A DNA stretch of 64,000 bases from NCBI GenBank assembly GCA_020629515.1, contig JAHDDE010000001.1:138949-202948 (forward strand), written 5' to 3'. Positions 8,977 to 16,622 of this stretch are shown here, piece by piece. Each line of letters opens with the position of its first letter. Position 1 is the stretch's first letter. This DNA is from Saprospiraceae bacterium (GTDB taxonomy: Bacteria; Bacteroidota; Bacteroidia; Chitinophagales; Saprospiraceae). Position numbers and translations under genes: made by a program. The notes below the pieces were generated by a model. It was not told the DNA's origin. It made no database searches and saw only the letters and a list, made by a program, of their open reading frames with translations.

Positions 8977-10551
8977 TTGGATCCTATAACTAATCGTAAG
9001 CAAAGTTTTTTTTCGGAATGGCTCGAAAAGTTGCAACAAGAAAGTTGGCAACTCGAGCTGCTCATCTCAGGTTTAGCATTATTCGGAATTTGGGAATCAC
9101 AAAACCTGTTGATCAGATTTGACTATTATTTGGACATTCATATTACCAGTGACGTAAGTCTTGCGCTTAACATTTTTAACTCATTACTCTGGGCCAGTTG
9201 GGCAATTTTTTTAGTCAATCTACTCATTCATATAATTATTAGGGGGTTTTGGATAGGAGCTATTGGACTAAGATATGTTTCGGGTGACATCGACTTTGAC
9301 CAACTTAATTATTCAGAAAAATTCACCAATCACTACAAAAAAAGAATAGGAAGTTTTGATCAGTATATCGAGCGTCTCGAAAAGATCAGTAGCGTAATTT
9401 TTTCTTTTACTTTTCTACTTTTTTTTATGCTACTTTCTTTTGTGGCATTTAACTTAGTTTTCGCCCTTTTTGTTAGCTTGTGTCAGCGCTTCTTAGATAA
9501 AGGTTCCGCTCTGGATCAACAAATCATAGCAGTATTTTCACTTTTGTATTACGGATTAGGACTACTTGTGTTAATCGACTTTTTCACTCTCGGAGCTTTT
9601 AAAAAAATCAAAGAACCTACAATTTCTACAGTTTATTTATGGCTTTACCGTTTTTATTCAACGGTTTCGCTTTCATTTTTCTACCGCCCACTACTTCTTA
9701 ACTTTATTGACAATAGCTATACCAGAAGACTATTCTTTTTAGCTATTCCTTATGGAGCAGCACTTTGGCTATTAGGTAACTTTCACATGGAAAGATATGC
9801 TCTATTCCCTTCTTTTGAATATAATAGCGACTATTCTTTTTTAATCTCTAACGAATCTATCAATTGGAGATATTATGATGACGAAAGAGATAAACATTTA
9901 AATACTTTCAAGAAAGATGGAGATAGAATTTTAAAGGAAAAAATATCTTTCATATCCTTAGAGTCTTATGAGATAGAAGGTCCTTTGATGAAGCTATTTT
10001 TAGAGTATCGTCGAGATGATGATGAATTATTAACTAATGCTGACAAATCTTTATCTCTTTTTAGATCTAAGGGACTACGCCATAAACTTATGACTAACAG
10101 TATCAAAGATGCAGGAATAAAAAAACTTGACTCATTAGAAAGAACTGAGCTCGATTTGTTACGAAAAATAGTTCGACAAGGACAAAAAGAAGTCGATGGC
10201 AATCCTAAACTCGTGAAAAGCTTTCAAGATATTGAGAAAGAAAATTATCAGATAAAAAGGTCCGAAATTAAAGACACCTATAGGGAGTATCGAAGACAGT
10301 ATATGGAGAATAAGCTTATATCTATAAAAGCAGAATTAAAAAATTTATACACTATTGAATTGGATCAAGAAATTGTTGACGAAAAATTAGAGTGTGAGTT
10401 TTATATACACCCCAATCTTCATGAACGAGGATTATTATGTTATCTTAATGTAGATTCACTTAATGTCGGCAAACATAGTTTGAGAGTTTGGAAAAAGAAC
10501 TCAAAGGGAGAAAGCACACATAGAGTGGTGCCATTTTTAAAAGCAAAATAG
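8977..10551 (+). CDS. Six-TM membrane protein with large soluble C-terminal half, unknown function
   Basis: 524 residues, not recognised as a named family. Hydrophobic segments are seen at about 26-46, 62-90, 137-167, 182-207, 218-242 and 251-268. From about 280 to the end the protein is soluble and highly charged, with predicted helices rich in Lys/Glu/Arg (370-470) and a final beta-rich portion ending GKHSLRVWKKNSKGES, which resembles a small ligand- or assembly-type domain. The start is TTG at 8977; there is no ATG nearby in frame. It is followed one base later by a DUF4199 protein, so the two are co-expressed. No catalytic motif was found. Confidence 0.7.
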   Translation: MDPITNRKQSFFSEWLEKLQQESWQLELLISGLALFGIWESQNLLIRFDYYLDIHITSDVSLALNIFNSLLWASWAIFLVNLLIHIIIRGFWIGAIGLRYVSGDIDFDQLNYSEKFTNHYKKRIGSFDQYIERLEKISSVIFSFTFLLFFMLLSFVAFNLVFALFVSLCQRFLDKGSALDQQIIAVFSLLYYGLGLLVLIDFFTLGAFKKIKEPTISTVYLWLYRFYSTVSLSFFYRPLLLNFIDNSYTRRLFFLAIPYGAALWLLGNFHMERYALFPSFEYNSDYSFLISNESINWRYYDDERDKHLNTFKKDGDRILKEKISFISLESYEIEGPLMKLFLEYRRDDDELLTNADKSLSLFRSKGLRHKLMTNSIKDAGIKKLDSLERTELDLLRKIVRQGQKEVDGNPKLVKSFQDIEKENYQIKRSEIKDTYREYRRQYMENKLISIKAELKNLYTIELDQEIVDEKLECEFYIHPNLHERGLLCYLNVDSLNVGKHSLRVWKKNSKGESTHRVVPFLKAK

Positions 10552-10552
10552 T

Positions 10553-11113
10553 ATGAAAAAAGCAATTCAATTAGGAATCATATTAAGCATTATAAGTTTA
10601 GTAAGTACACTTTGTATAGAATCATTTTTGAGCATTGACTTTCTTTTTAGTTGGAAAACGATAGGATTGTCCTTACTAATTTCCTTATTAGCTCTAATAC
10701 TTTTAGGTCGTCTGATGCTCAGAAACGAGGATAATCCAAGCCTAAGTTATGGTGAAGCTCTGAAATACCTTTTTGTTGCCTCAATAGTAAGTGGAATTAT
10801 AGGGCAAGTTGTTATGATAGCCAGACATAGCCAAAATGAAGAAATGAAAGAAGCATTTACAGATTACGCAATTAATAGTCAATTAACCGGCGTAAGAATG
10901 GGAATGCAAATGGCCGGAGCTGATGAATCTACGATTGAAGATAACATTGAAGAAATGAAAATTGCAATAGATAATGGAGAGTCCCAACTTCCTGATTATC
11001 CATTCACTTTAGCCAACTTACCTCTTAACATTCTTAATTCCTCATTTATGAGTCTCATTCTATCTCTGATAGGTGCCATTTTCGTAAAATACAAAGGTTC
11101 CGACTTTACCTAA
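10553..11113 (+). CDS. DUF4199 domain membrane protein
   Basis: 186 residues with four predicted membrane segments: two near the N-terminus (5-60), one around 85-100, and a last one at 160-180. Between the third and the fourth lies a polar helix rich in Glu/Met. Gly-rich helix starts and the arrangement LSYGEALKYLFVASIVSGII fit the Bacteroidota DUF4199 family, whose function is unknown. It begins one base after the stop of the six-TM protein. It faces the isoaspartyl peptidase gene with a nine-base gap. Confidence 0.75.
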   Translation: MKKAIQLGIILSIISLVSTLCIESFLSIDFLFSWKTIGLSLLISLLALILLGRLMLRNEDNPSLSYGEALKYLFVASIVSGIIGQVVMIARHSQNEEMKEAFTDYAINSQLTGVRMGMQMAGADESTIEDNIEEMKIAIDNGESQLPDYPFTLANLPLNILNSSFMSLILSLIGAIFVKYKGSDFT

Positions 11114-11122
11114 TATTACAGT

Positions 11123-12169
11123 TTATTCATCCTTATAGATACCTACATATCTTTTAGTTGGGACAGCATATGCTCTATACATCCCTGCTGAATTAAATGG
11201 CATTGAGACTCTACCCTTCTTATCAACTGCTATTAAACCTCCGCTACCGCCATTTTTCAACAATGTCGTATTAACAACATAGTTGCTGGCCTCTTGTACA
11301 GACTCACCTAAATACAACATTCTAGCATGTACGTCATGAGCAACCGCATATCTGATAAAATATTCGCCATGACCTGTGCAGCTAACTCCCACTGTAGCAT
11401 TATGCGCATATGTCCCAGCCCCTATAATAGGTACATCACCAAATCGATTATACTTTTTGTTCGTCATGCCACCAGTACTCGTTCCTGCGACTATATCTCC
11501 ATGTGTGTCTAAGGCAACACAACCCACTGTACCATGCTTTTTATCGTTTGGATCATCAGATTCTGATAATTCAGCCCCATTTTCTTCAGCTATAACTCTT
11601 TGGAGCGACTTCCATCTCGACTCAGTATAAAAATAAGATGGATCAACCGTTTCAATCCCTTGTTCTTTAGCGAATTGCTCTGCCCCATTACCCGTCAATA
11701 GGACATGATCAGAATGATCCATAACAGCAATTGCCGCTGAGATAGGATGCTTAACAGTACTCAAACCACCTACTGCTCCAGCATTTTGATCACTTCCTCT
11801 CATAATAGACGCATCCAATTCATTTTCTCCACTGTGATTAAAAACGGCGCCCTTACCTGCATTAAATAGAGGATTATCCTCGAGATAATGAATTGTTTTT
11901 TCAACAGCATCAAGAGCAGTTCCTCCTTTTTTGAGTATATCTTCGCCAATCGTAAGTGCCGTTTCAAGTGCTTCTCTATAATCCTTTTCACGTTCTGGGG
12001 TCATATTCTTTTTTAGAATAGTGCCCGCCCCCCCGTGTATTGCAATTGCATACCTTTGATCTTCTATTTTATCAATAGCTTCATTTTTCTCATTCTGGCA
12101 GGCTCCAGTCCATCCAAAAATTGAGAGTATTATGAGAATCTTAGCCTGATAAGTTATTTTGAAGATCAT
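11123..12169 (-). CDS. Isoaspartyl peptidase / L-asparaginase, exported
   Basis: 348 residues of the type 2 (plant-type) asparaginase family of Ntn hydrolases. The proenzyme cleaves itself before the catalytic threonine, here T214 in KHGTVGCVALD; IHGGAGT (44-50) and GNGAEQF are other family motifs. The mature enzyme hydrolyses asparagine or isoaspartyl dipeptides. The N-terminus has a hydrophobic stretch ending in a possible lipobox (TGAC, C24), so it is probably exported and perhaps lipid-anchored; the -3 position is not the preferred Leu, so the lipoprotein call is uncertain. It is a stand-alone minus-strand gene diverging from miaA. Confidence 0.9.
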   Translation of the reverse strand: MIFKITYQAKILIILSIFGWTGACQNEKNEAIDKIEDQRYAIAIHGGAGTILKKNMTPEREKDYREALETALTIGEDILKKGGTALDAVEKTIHYLEDNPLFNAGKGAVFNHSGENELDASIMRGSDQNAGAVGGLSTVKHPISAAIAVMDHSDHVLLTGNGAEQFAKEQGIETVDPSYFYTESRWKSLQRVIAEENGAELSESDDPNDKKHGTVGCVALDTHGDIVAGTSTGGMTNKKYNRFGDVPIIGAGTYAHNATVGVSCTGHGEYFIRYAVAHDVHARMLYLGESVQEASNYVVNTTLLKNGGSGGLIAVDKKGRVSMPFNSAGMYRAYAVPTKRYVGIYKDE

Positions 12170-12218
12170 ATTACTTTTTGTTTAGATTTGATATAAGAAA
12201 TCTTTTAAGAATACGATG

Positions 12219-12242
12219 ATAATTTATTTACAAATAAATTAT
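12219..12242. other. 24-base perfect palindrome in the peptidase-miaA gap
   Basis: Arms of 11 bases, ATAATTTATTT and AAATAAATTAT, flank a central AC. It lies between the divergent isoaspartyl peptidase and miaA genes, so it could be an operator for either. The sequence contains only A and T apart from the centre, so chance is a real alternative. Confidence 0.3.
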
Positions 12243-12378
12243 TTTCAGAAAATTCATCTTTTTTCGATCCATAGTATAAGTTAATTCACCAAAAAGGATC
12301 TTCATCTTGAAACCGAAATACTTACAATTAACTTTAACCTGTGTTCCGAAATGACTTCATATCTAAAATTAATAAAGT

Positions 12379-13290
12379 CTGAAAGCAAAACATAAATATC
12401 TTGTTCTCATCGGAGGTCCCACCGCAAGCGGAAAAACCTCACTAAGCATTGAATTAGCAAAATATTTCAAAACAGAGATCATTTCTGCCGACAGCAGACA
12501 ATTCTACAAAGAAATATCGATCGGAACAGCAAAGCCTACTTCTAAAGAGCTTAATTCAGTAGATCATCATCTTATTGACTCGTTATCAATTTTTGATAAT
12601 TTTAGTGTGGGTGATTTTGAGAGAGCGGCTTTAAACTTAATAAATACGATTCATTGTACTAATGAAGTAGCTATTGTGGTTGGAGGTACGGGATTATACC
12701 TCAAGTCCCTTTATCATGGGTTAGATAAGTTCCCCAAAGAAGATCCTCAGCACAAAATCTACTATAACTCCTTATTCAAATCTGAGGGTTTAGAATCAAT
12801 TCAATATGAATTGATCAAGGTTGATCCCATCTATGCAAAACAAATCGACATAAACAATCCACACAGGATAATTAGAGCACTTTCTATATACAAGACAACC
12901 GGAATCCCATTTAGTCACTTCATAAAAAGCCATAAACCCCAAAGGCCTTTTGAATCTATAAGAATAAAAACTGATTTACCCAGAGATATCCTCTATCGGC
13001 GCATTAACCAAAGAGTGGATGAAATGATCACAAATGGATTAATTGAAGAAGCACAAAGGGTGTACCCTTACCGCCATCTCAATAGCTTAAATACAGTTGG
13101 GTACAAAGAACTTTTTAAATATTTCGATCAAGAATGGTCTTTGGAATACGCTATTGACAAGATAAAGCAGCACACAAGGAATTATGCTAAACGACAAATT
13201 ACTTGGTTCAACAATCAAGATGAGTGGCTATCAGCGAAAAATAAAGAACAAGCCATTCAGCACATAAATAGTTCAATTCAGTCCGAATAA
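12379..13290 (+). CDS. miaA: tRNA dimethylallyltransferase, apparent CTG start
   Basis: 303 residues. MiaA adds a dimethylallyl group to A37 of tRNAs that read UNN codons. The P-loop GGPTASGKT (12-20), ADSRQFYKEI (38-47) and the later VGGTGLYLKSL are intact, as are the RAL and NTVGYKELF regions. The frame upstream of the P-loop holds no ATG, GTG or TTG: it closes with stops at 12364-12375, and the only start-like codon is CTG at 12379, giving MKAKHKYLVLIGGP, the expected N-terminus. The next in-frame GTG (12607) would remove the P-loop. Either CTG is used, or the start was lost by mutation or a sequence error. Confidence 0.88.
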   Translation: MKAKHKYLVLIGGPTASGKTSLSIELAKYFKTEIISADSRQFYKEISIGTAKPTSKELNSVDHHLIDSLSIFDNFSVGDFERAALNLINTIHCTNEVAIVVGGTGLYLKSLYHGLDKFPKEDPQHKIYYNSLFKSEGLESIQYELIKVDPIYAKQIDINNPHRIIRALSIYKTTGIPFSHFIKSHKPQRPFESIRIKTDLPRDILYRRINQRVDEMITNGLIEEAQRVYPYRHLNSLNTVGYKELFKYFDQEWSLEYAIDKIKQHTRNYAKRQITWFNNQDEWLSAKNKEQAIQHINSSIQSE

Positions 13291-13314
13291 TCGAATGAAT
13301 GAAGAAAAAAAGCT

Positions 13315-13343
13315 GAAATTTGAGTATTAAATTCGTTTTTTTT
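13315..13343 (+). terminator. Weak intrinsic terminator after miaA
   Basis: A short AT-rich stem (GA-ATTT pairing with AAATTC, one bulged A, seven-base loop) is followed by G and eight T residues (13336-13343). It sits 25 bases after the miaA stop. The stem is weak, so this is tentative. Confidence 0.35.
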
Positions 13344-13557
13344 CAACAAAACTTAAATTTTTATAATTTTCCGCGACCTATCATTATTCTGTAGACTAAG
13401 ATGATAAAATTCATTTTTTCTGATTAAAATATTCACGCAGAATTTTATTTTGAAAAAGCTCAAATAATCAATTATGCATAGCACAATAATTTGATTATTG
13501 ACGAATATCTTTCCAGTAATTCGCTTTAAAGGCATAGAAATTACTAATTACTTTATT

Positions 13558-13565
13558 TAATTTTG
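13558..13565 (+). promoter_or_regulatory. Bacteroidota -7 element before gapA
   Basis: TAATTTTG matches TAnnTTTG exactly, 20 bases before the gapA ATG. No clear -33 box. The 295-base gap 13291-13585 otherwise holds only AT-rich DNA with no credible gene. Confidence 0.45.
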
Positions 13566-13585
13566 TCATATCAAATTCATGAAAA

Positions 13586-14584
13586 ATGGGAAAAAAAATA
13601 GCTATCAATGGTTTTGGACGTATAGGAAGACTTACGTTCAGAAATCTTGTCAAAAATGAAAATATCGAAGTTGTCGCGATCAATGATCTAACTGACAACG
13701 CAACATTAGCTCACTTGTTAAAATTCGATAGTGCTCATGGTCAATTTGACGGTACAGTCGAATCTACAGAAGATGCTTTAATAGTAAATGGTAAAAGCAT
13801 TAAAGCATTTGCAGAAAGAGATCCTGCCAAGCTTCCTTGGGCTGATCTTGGAGTGGACTTAGTATTAGAGTGTACAGGAATATTCAGAACCAAAGAAAAG
13901 GCTGGATTACACTTAACAGCTGGAGCTAAAGATGTATTAATATCAGCTCCTGCTAAAGGTGATGGAGTACAAACTATCGTATTAGGTGTCAATAATGACG
14001 AATTAGATAGAAGAGCAAATGTATTCTCCAATGCATCTTGTACAACCAACTGCCTTGCTCCAGTAATGAAAATTCTCGAAGAGAACTATGGTGTTATTTA
14101 TGGCGCAATGACTACTACTCATGCCTATACTGCAGATCAAAGGATACAAGACGCGCCTCATGCAGATCTAAGAAGAGCCCGAGCTGCTGCGTATAATATA
14201 GTTCCTACAAGTACAGGAGCTGCTAAAGCGGTAGGAAAGGTTGTGCCTTCTGTTGATGGTAAATTATTCGCTATAGCTGTCAGAGTACCAGTTATTACTG
14301 GCTCTATGGTAGAATTGAATGTTCGGTTATCGAAAAAAGTTACTAAAGAAGAGTTGAATGCAAAATTCAAGGAATATGCCGATGGTGCTATGAAAGGGAT
14401 TTTAGAGTACTCAACAGACCCATTAGTATCAAGCGACATAGTTGGCAATAAACATTCATCTATTTTTGATTCATTGATGACTGACATCAATGAGGATATG
14501 GTCAAATTAGTAAGTTGGTATGATAATGAAGCCGGATATTCTGCGCGATTAGCAGATTTAGCGGCACTAATCGTTAAGGCTTAA
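13586..14584 (+). CDS. gapA: Glyceraldehyde-3-phosphate dehydrogenase
   Basis: 332 residues, normal length. It catalyses the NAD-dependent oxidative phosphorylation step of glycolysis. The nucleotide fold GFGRIGRL (9-16) is followed by an acidic residue (AINDLTD, D34), which favours NAD over NADP. The catalytic cysteine is C152 in SNASCTTNC. The C-terminal half carries the usual WYDNEAGYS. It is followed two bases after its stop by pgk, the next enzyme of the pathway, so they form an operon. Confidence 0.97.
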   Translation: MGKKIAINGFGRIGRLTFRNLVKNENIEVVAINDLTDNATLAHLLKFDSAHGQFDGTVESTEDALIVNGKSIKAFAERDPAKLPWADLGVDLVLECTGIFRTKEKAGLHLTAGAKDVLISAPAKGDGVQTIVLGVNNDELDRRANVFSNASCTTNCLAPVMKILEENYGVIYGAMTTTHAYTADQRIQDAPHADLRRARAAAYNIVPTSTGAAKAVGKVVPSVDGKLFAIAVRVPVITGSMVELNVRLSKKVTKEELNAKFKEYADGAMKGILEYSTDPLVSSDIVGNKHSSIFDSLMTDINEDMVKLVSWYDNEAGYSARLADLAALIVKA

Positions 14585-14586
14585 CA

Positions 14587-15789
14587 ATGAACATAAATGT
14601 ATCGGGCAAAAAAGTCCTTGTTCGTGTTGATTTTAATGTTCCTTTGGATAAAGAATTAAACATCACCGATGATACGAGGATTCAAAGAGCCTTACCCACT
14701 ATAAACAAATTGCTTGCTGAAGGAGCTGCCGTTATACTTATGTCTCACTTGGGGAGGCCGCAGAAAAAACTTAACGAAGATGGAACAATTAATGTGAAAA
14801 AATTCACATTAAGAAATATAGCACCTCACTTAGCAACTCTATTGAATAGACCTGTACAATTTGCAGAAGATTGTATTGGTGAAAATGCTAAAACAAAAGC
14901 AGCTTCTCTATTAAGTGGAGAAGTTCTTTTGTTGGAGAATACAAGATTTCATAAAGGAGAATCTAAAGGAGATATTGCAATGGCCCAAAGTCTTGCTTCC
15001 TTAGCTGATATCTACGTTAATGACGCCTTTGGAACGGCACATCGCGCTCATGCATCAACATCAGTTATTGCTCAATATTTTGACCAATCCAATAAACAAT
15101 TTGGTCTTTTGATGCAATCTGAAATTACCAATGCCGATAAGGTCTTGCATAATCCTCAAAAGCCATTAGTGGCGATAACAGGTGGAGCTAAAGTATCGGA
15201 TAAACTTCTATTATTAGAAAAGTTGATAGACTTTGCAGATACGGTAATTATAGGAGGAGGAATGGCTTACACCTTTTTCAAAGCTCAAGGCGGTGAGATA
15301 GGAAATTCAATATGTGAAGAGGACAAAGTAGACTTAGCGTTGGACTTATTAGAATTAGCTAAAAAGAAGAATACACAACTTTTATTACCTGTTGATAATG
15401 TAGCTGCTGATGATTTCAGCCCTACAGCTAATAGTCAAATAGTTGATAGTATGAGTATACCCAATGGATGGGAGGGTTTAGATATCGGACCAGAATCTAT
15501 CGATCTATTCTCTAAGGCAATCGCTACAGCACAAACTATAATATGGAATGGACCTATGGGTGTCTTTGAGTTCGACAAATTTGCCATAGGTACTAATGCT
15601 ATAGCTCAGGCGGTGGCAGGTGCTACTTCGAAAGGGGCATTTTCTTTAATTGGTGGGGGAGATTCGGTCTCCGCGATTAAGAAAAACGGCTTAGCTGACC
15701 AAGTCAGTTTTGTCTCAACTGGAGGTGGAGCAATGTTAGAATATTTAGAAGGCAAAGAACTTCCTGGTATAAAGGCCATTAAGTCATAA
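14587..15789 (+). CDS. pgk: Phosphoglycerate kinase
   Basis: 400 residues, normal length. It transfers phosphate from 1,3-bisphosphoglycerate to ADP. Seen: the N-domain signature VLVRVDFNVPLD (11-22), the substrate-binding SHLGRP, the hinge region GGAKVSDK and the C-terminal nucleotide-binding IGGGDS followed by STGGGAMLEYLEGK. It is the second gene of the gapA-pgk operon. A long hairpin 18 bases after its stop may end the transcript or gate the sulfotransferase gene that follows. Confidence 0.97.
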   Translation: MNINVSGKKVLVRVDFNVPLDKELNITDDTRIQRALPTINKLLAEGAAVILMSHLGRPQKKLNEDGTINVKKFTLRNIAPHLATLLNRPVQFAEDCIGENAKTKAASLLSGEVLLLENTRFHKGESKGDIAMAQSLASLADIYVNDAFGTAHRAHASTSVIAQYFDQSNKQFGLLMQSEITNADKVLHNPQKPLVAITGGAKVSDKLLLLEKLIDFADTVIIGGGMAYTFFKAQGGEIGNSICEEDKVDLALDLLELAKKKNTQLLLPVDNVAADDFSPTANSQIVDSMSIPNGWEGLDIGPESIDLFSKAIATAQTIIWNGPMGVFEFDKFAIGTNAIAQAVAGATSKGAFSLIGGGDSVSAIKKNGLADQVSFVSTGGGAMLEYLEGKELPGIKAIKS

Positions 15790-15807
15790 TAATGATAGAC
15801 AGAAATT

Positions 15808-15865
15808 AACTTTTTAGTCGTTATTAGCTTGTGATGAGTTCAGAACTATTAGCGACTAAAAAGTT
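15808..15865 (+). other. 16-bp hairpin enclosing the start of the second sulfotransferase gene
   Basis: AACTTTTTAGTCG (15808-15820) is the exact reverse complement of CGACTAAAAAGTT (15853-15865). The stem extends inward by one G-U and two A-U pairs. The 26-base loop contains the GTG-ATG start (15831-15836) of the sulfotransferase, and the right arm, inside the coding region, is followed by a short T-run. It could hide the start codon, act as an attenuator after pgk, or serve as a DNA operator. Confidence 0.5.
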
Positions 15866-16622
15866 TTTGATTGTGGCAGGTATGCATCGATCTAATACAA
15901 GCTACTTTACTCATTGCTTGAGTAAAGCTGGGCTGAACTTAGGTAATGATCTTATAGCTGCCTCCAAGTCTAATAAACATGGCCATTTTGAAGATGAGGA
16001 TATAGTTGATTTTCATAAGGCATTGATATCTCAAAATAATCTTGAATCCAGATGGAACTATGTTCAATTTTCGAAAATTGAAGCATTTACTCCAAGTGAT
16101 CAAGATATACAAAAAGCGACGTCAATCTTAACTCACAAAATTCAAGACAATACTCATTTCGCTTGGAAAGATCCTCGTAACTGTCATTTTTTATCTCTTT
16201 GGCTCAAGGTAGTTCCACAAGCCAAGTTCGTGCTTATAGTTAGAAGACCGGAAGAATGTGTTAGATCGCTCATGAGGAGATCTCTTCAAAATAATAAGTG
16301 GAAACTTAGACCTGATTTATATTTTAGGTTTCATAAGTACTGGGAGATTACCAATAAACAGATATTAAATTTCTATAATGCTAACAAAGAATCTTCTTTA
16401 ATTTTACTTACTCCTGATCATATCTCGAATAGTACTTTTCATCGATACCTGAATAACACAATATTTAACATCTGGAAATTTCCGAAACTTCATGAAATTG
16501 ATCTAATGGAAAACTATGATAAAAGTTTGATAACCTCTAATAGTCACGTCTTTTACAAACAGCCTCGAACTACTCTGTTATATGATAAACTGGCGACTTT
16601 AGCCAATCAACAATTAGTCTAA
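15834..16622 (+). CDS. Sulfotransferase-like protein
   Basis: 262 residues from the ATG at 15834 (a GTG directly before is an alternative). The N-terminal FLIVAGMHRSNTSYFTHCL is a sulfotransferase 5'-phosphosulfate loop of the kind seen in glycan sulfotransferases, and FVLIVRRPEECVRSLMRRS is the 3'-phosphate-binding strand with Arg and Ser. HFAWKDPRNCHFLSLW lies between them. The acceptor is unknown. It is not closely similar to the sulfotransferase at 3.8-4.8 kb. Its start lies in the loop of a long hairpin after pgk. Its stop overlaps the stop region of the convergent exporter gene by nine bases. Confidence 0.7.
   Translation: MSSELLATKKFLIVAGMHRSNTSYFTHCLSKAGLNLGNDLIAASKSNKHGHFEDEDIVDFHKALISQNNLESRWNYVQFSKIEAFTPSDQDIQKATSILTHKIQDNTHFAWKDPRNCHFLSLWLKVVPQAKFVLIVRRPEECVRSLMRRSLQNNKWKLRPDLYFRFHKYWEITNKQILNFYNANKESSLILLTPDHISNSTFHRYLNNTIFNIWKFPKLHEIDLMENYDKSLITSNSHVFYKQPRTTLLYDKLATLANQQLV

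Noticed and set aside
13463..13499. Inverted repeat AATAATCAA / TTGATTATT in the gapA upstream region
   Set aside because: Nine A/T-rich bases 19 apart; too likely by chance to be called an operator.
13353..13535. 60-codon minus-strand frame in the miaA-gapA gap
   Set aside because: AT-rich, no family resemblance, no promoter or partner; looks like a chance frame.
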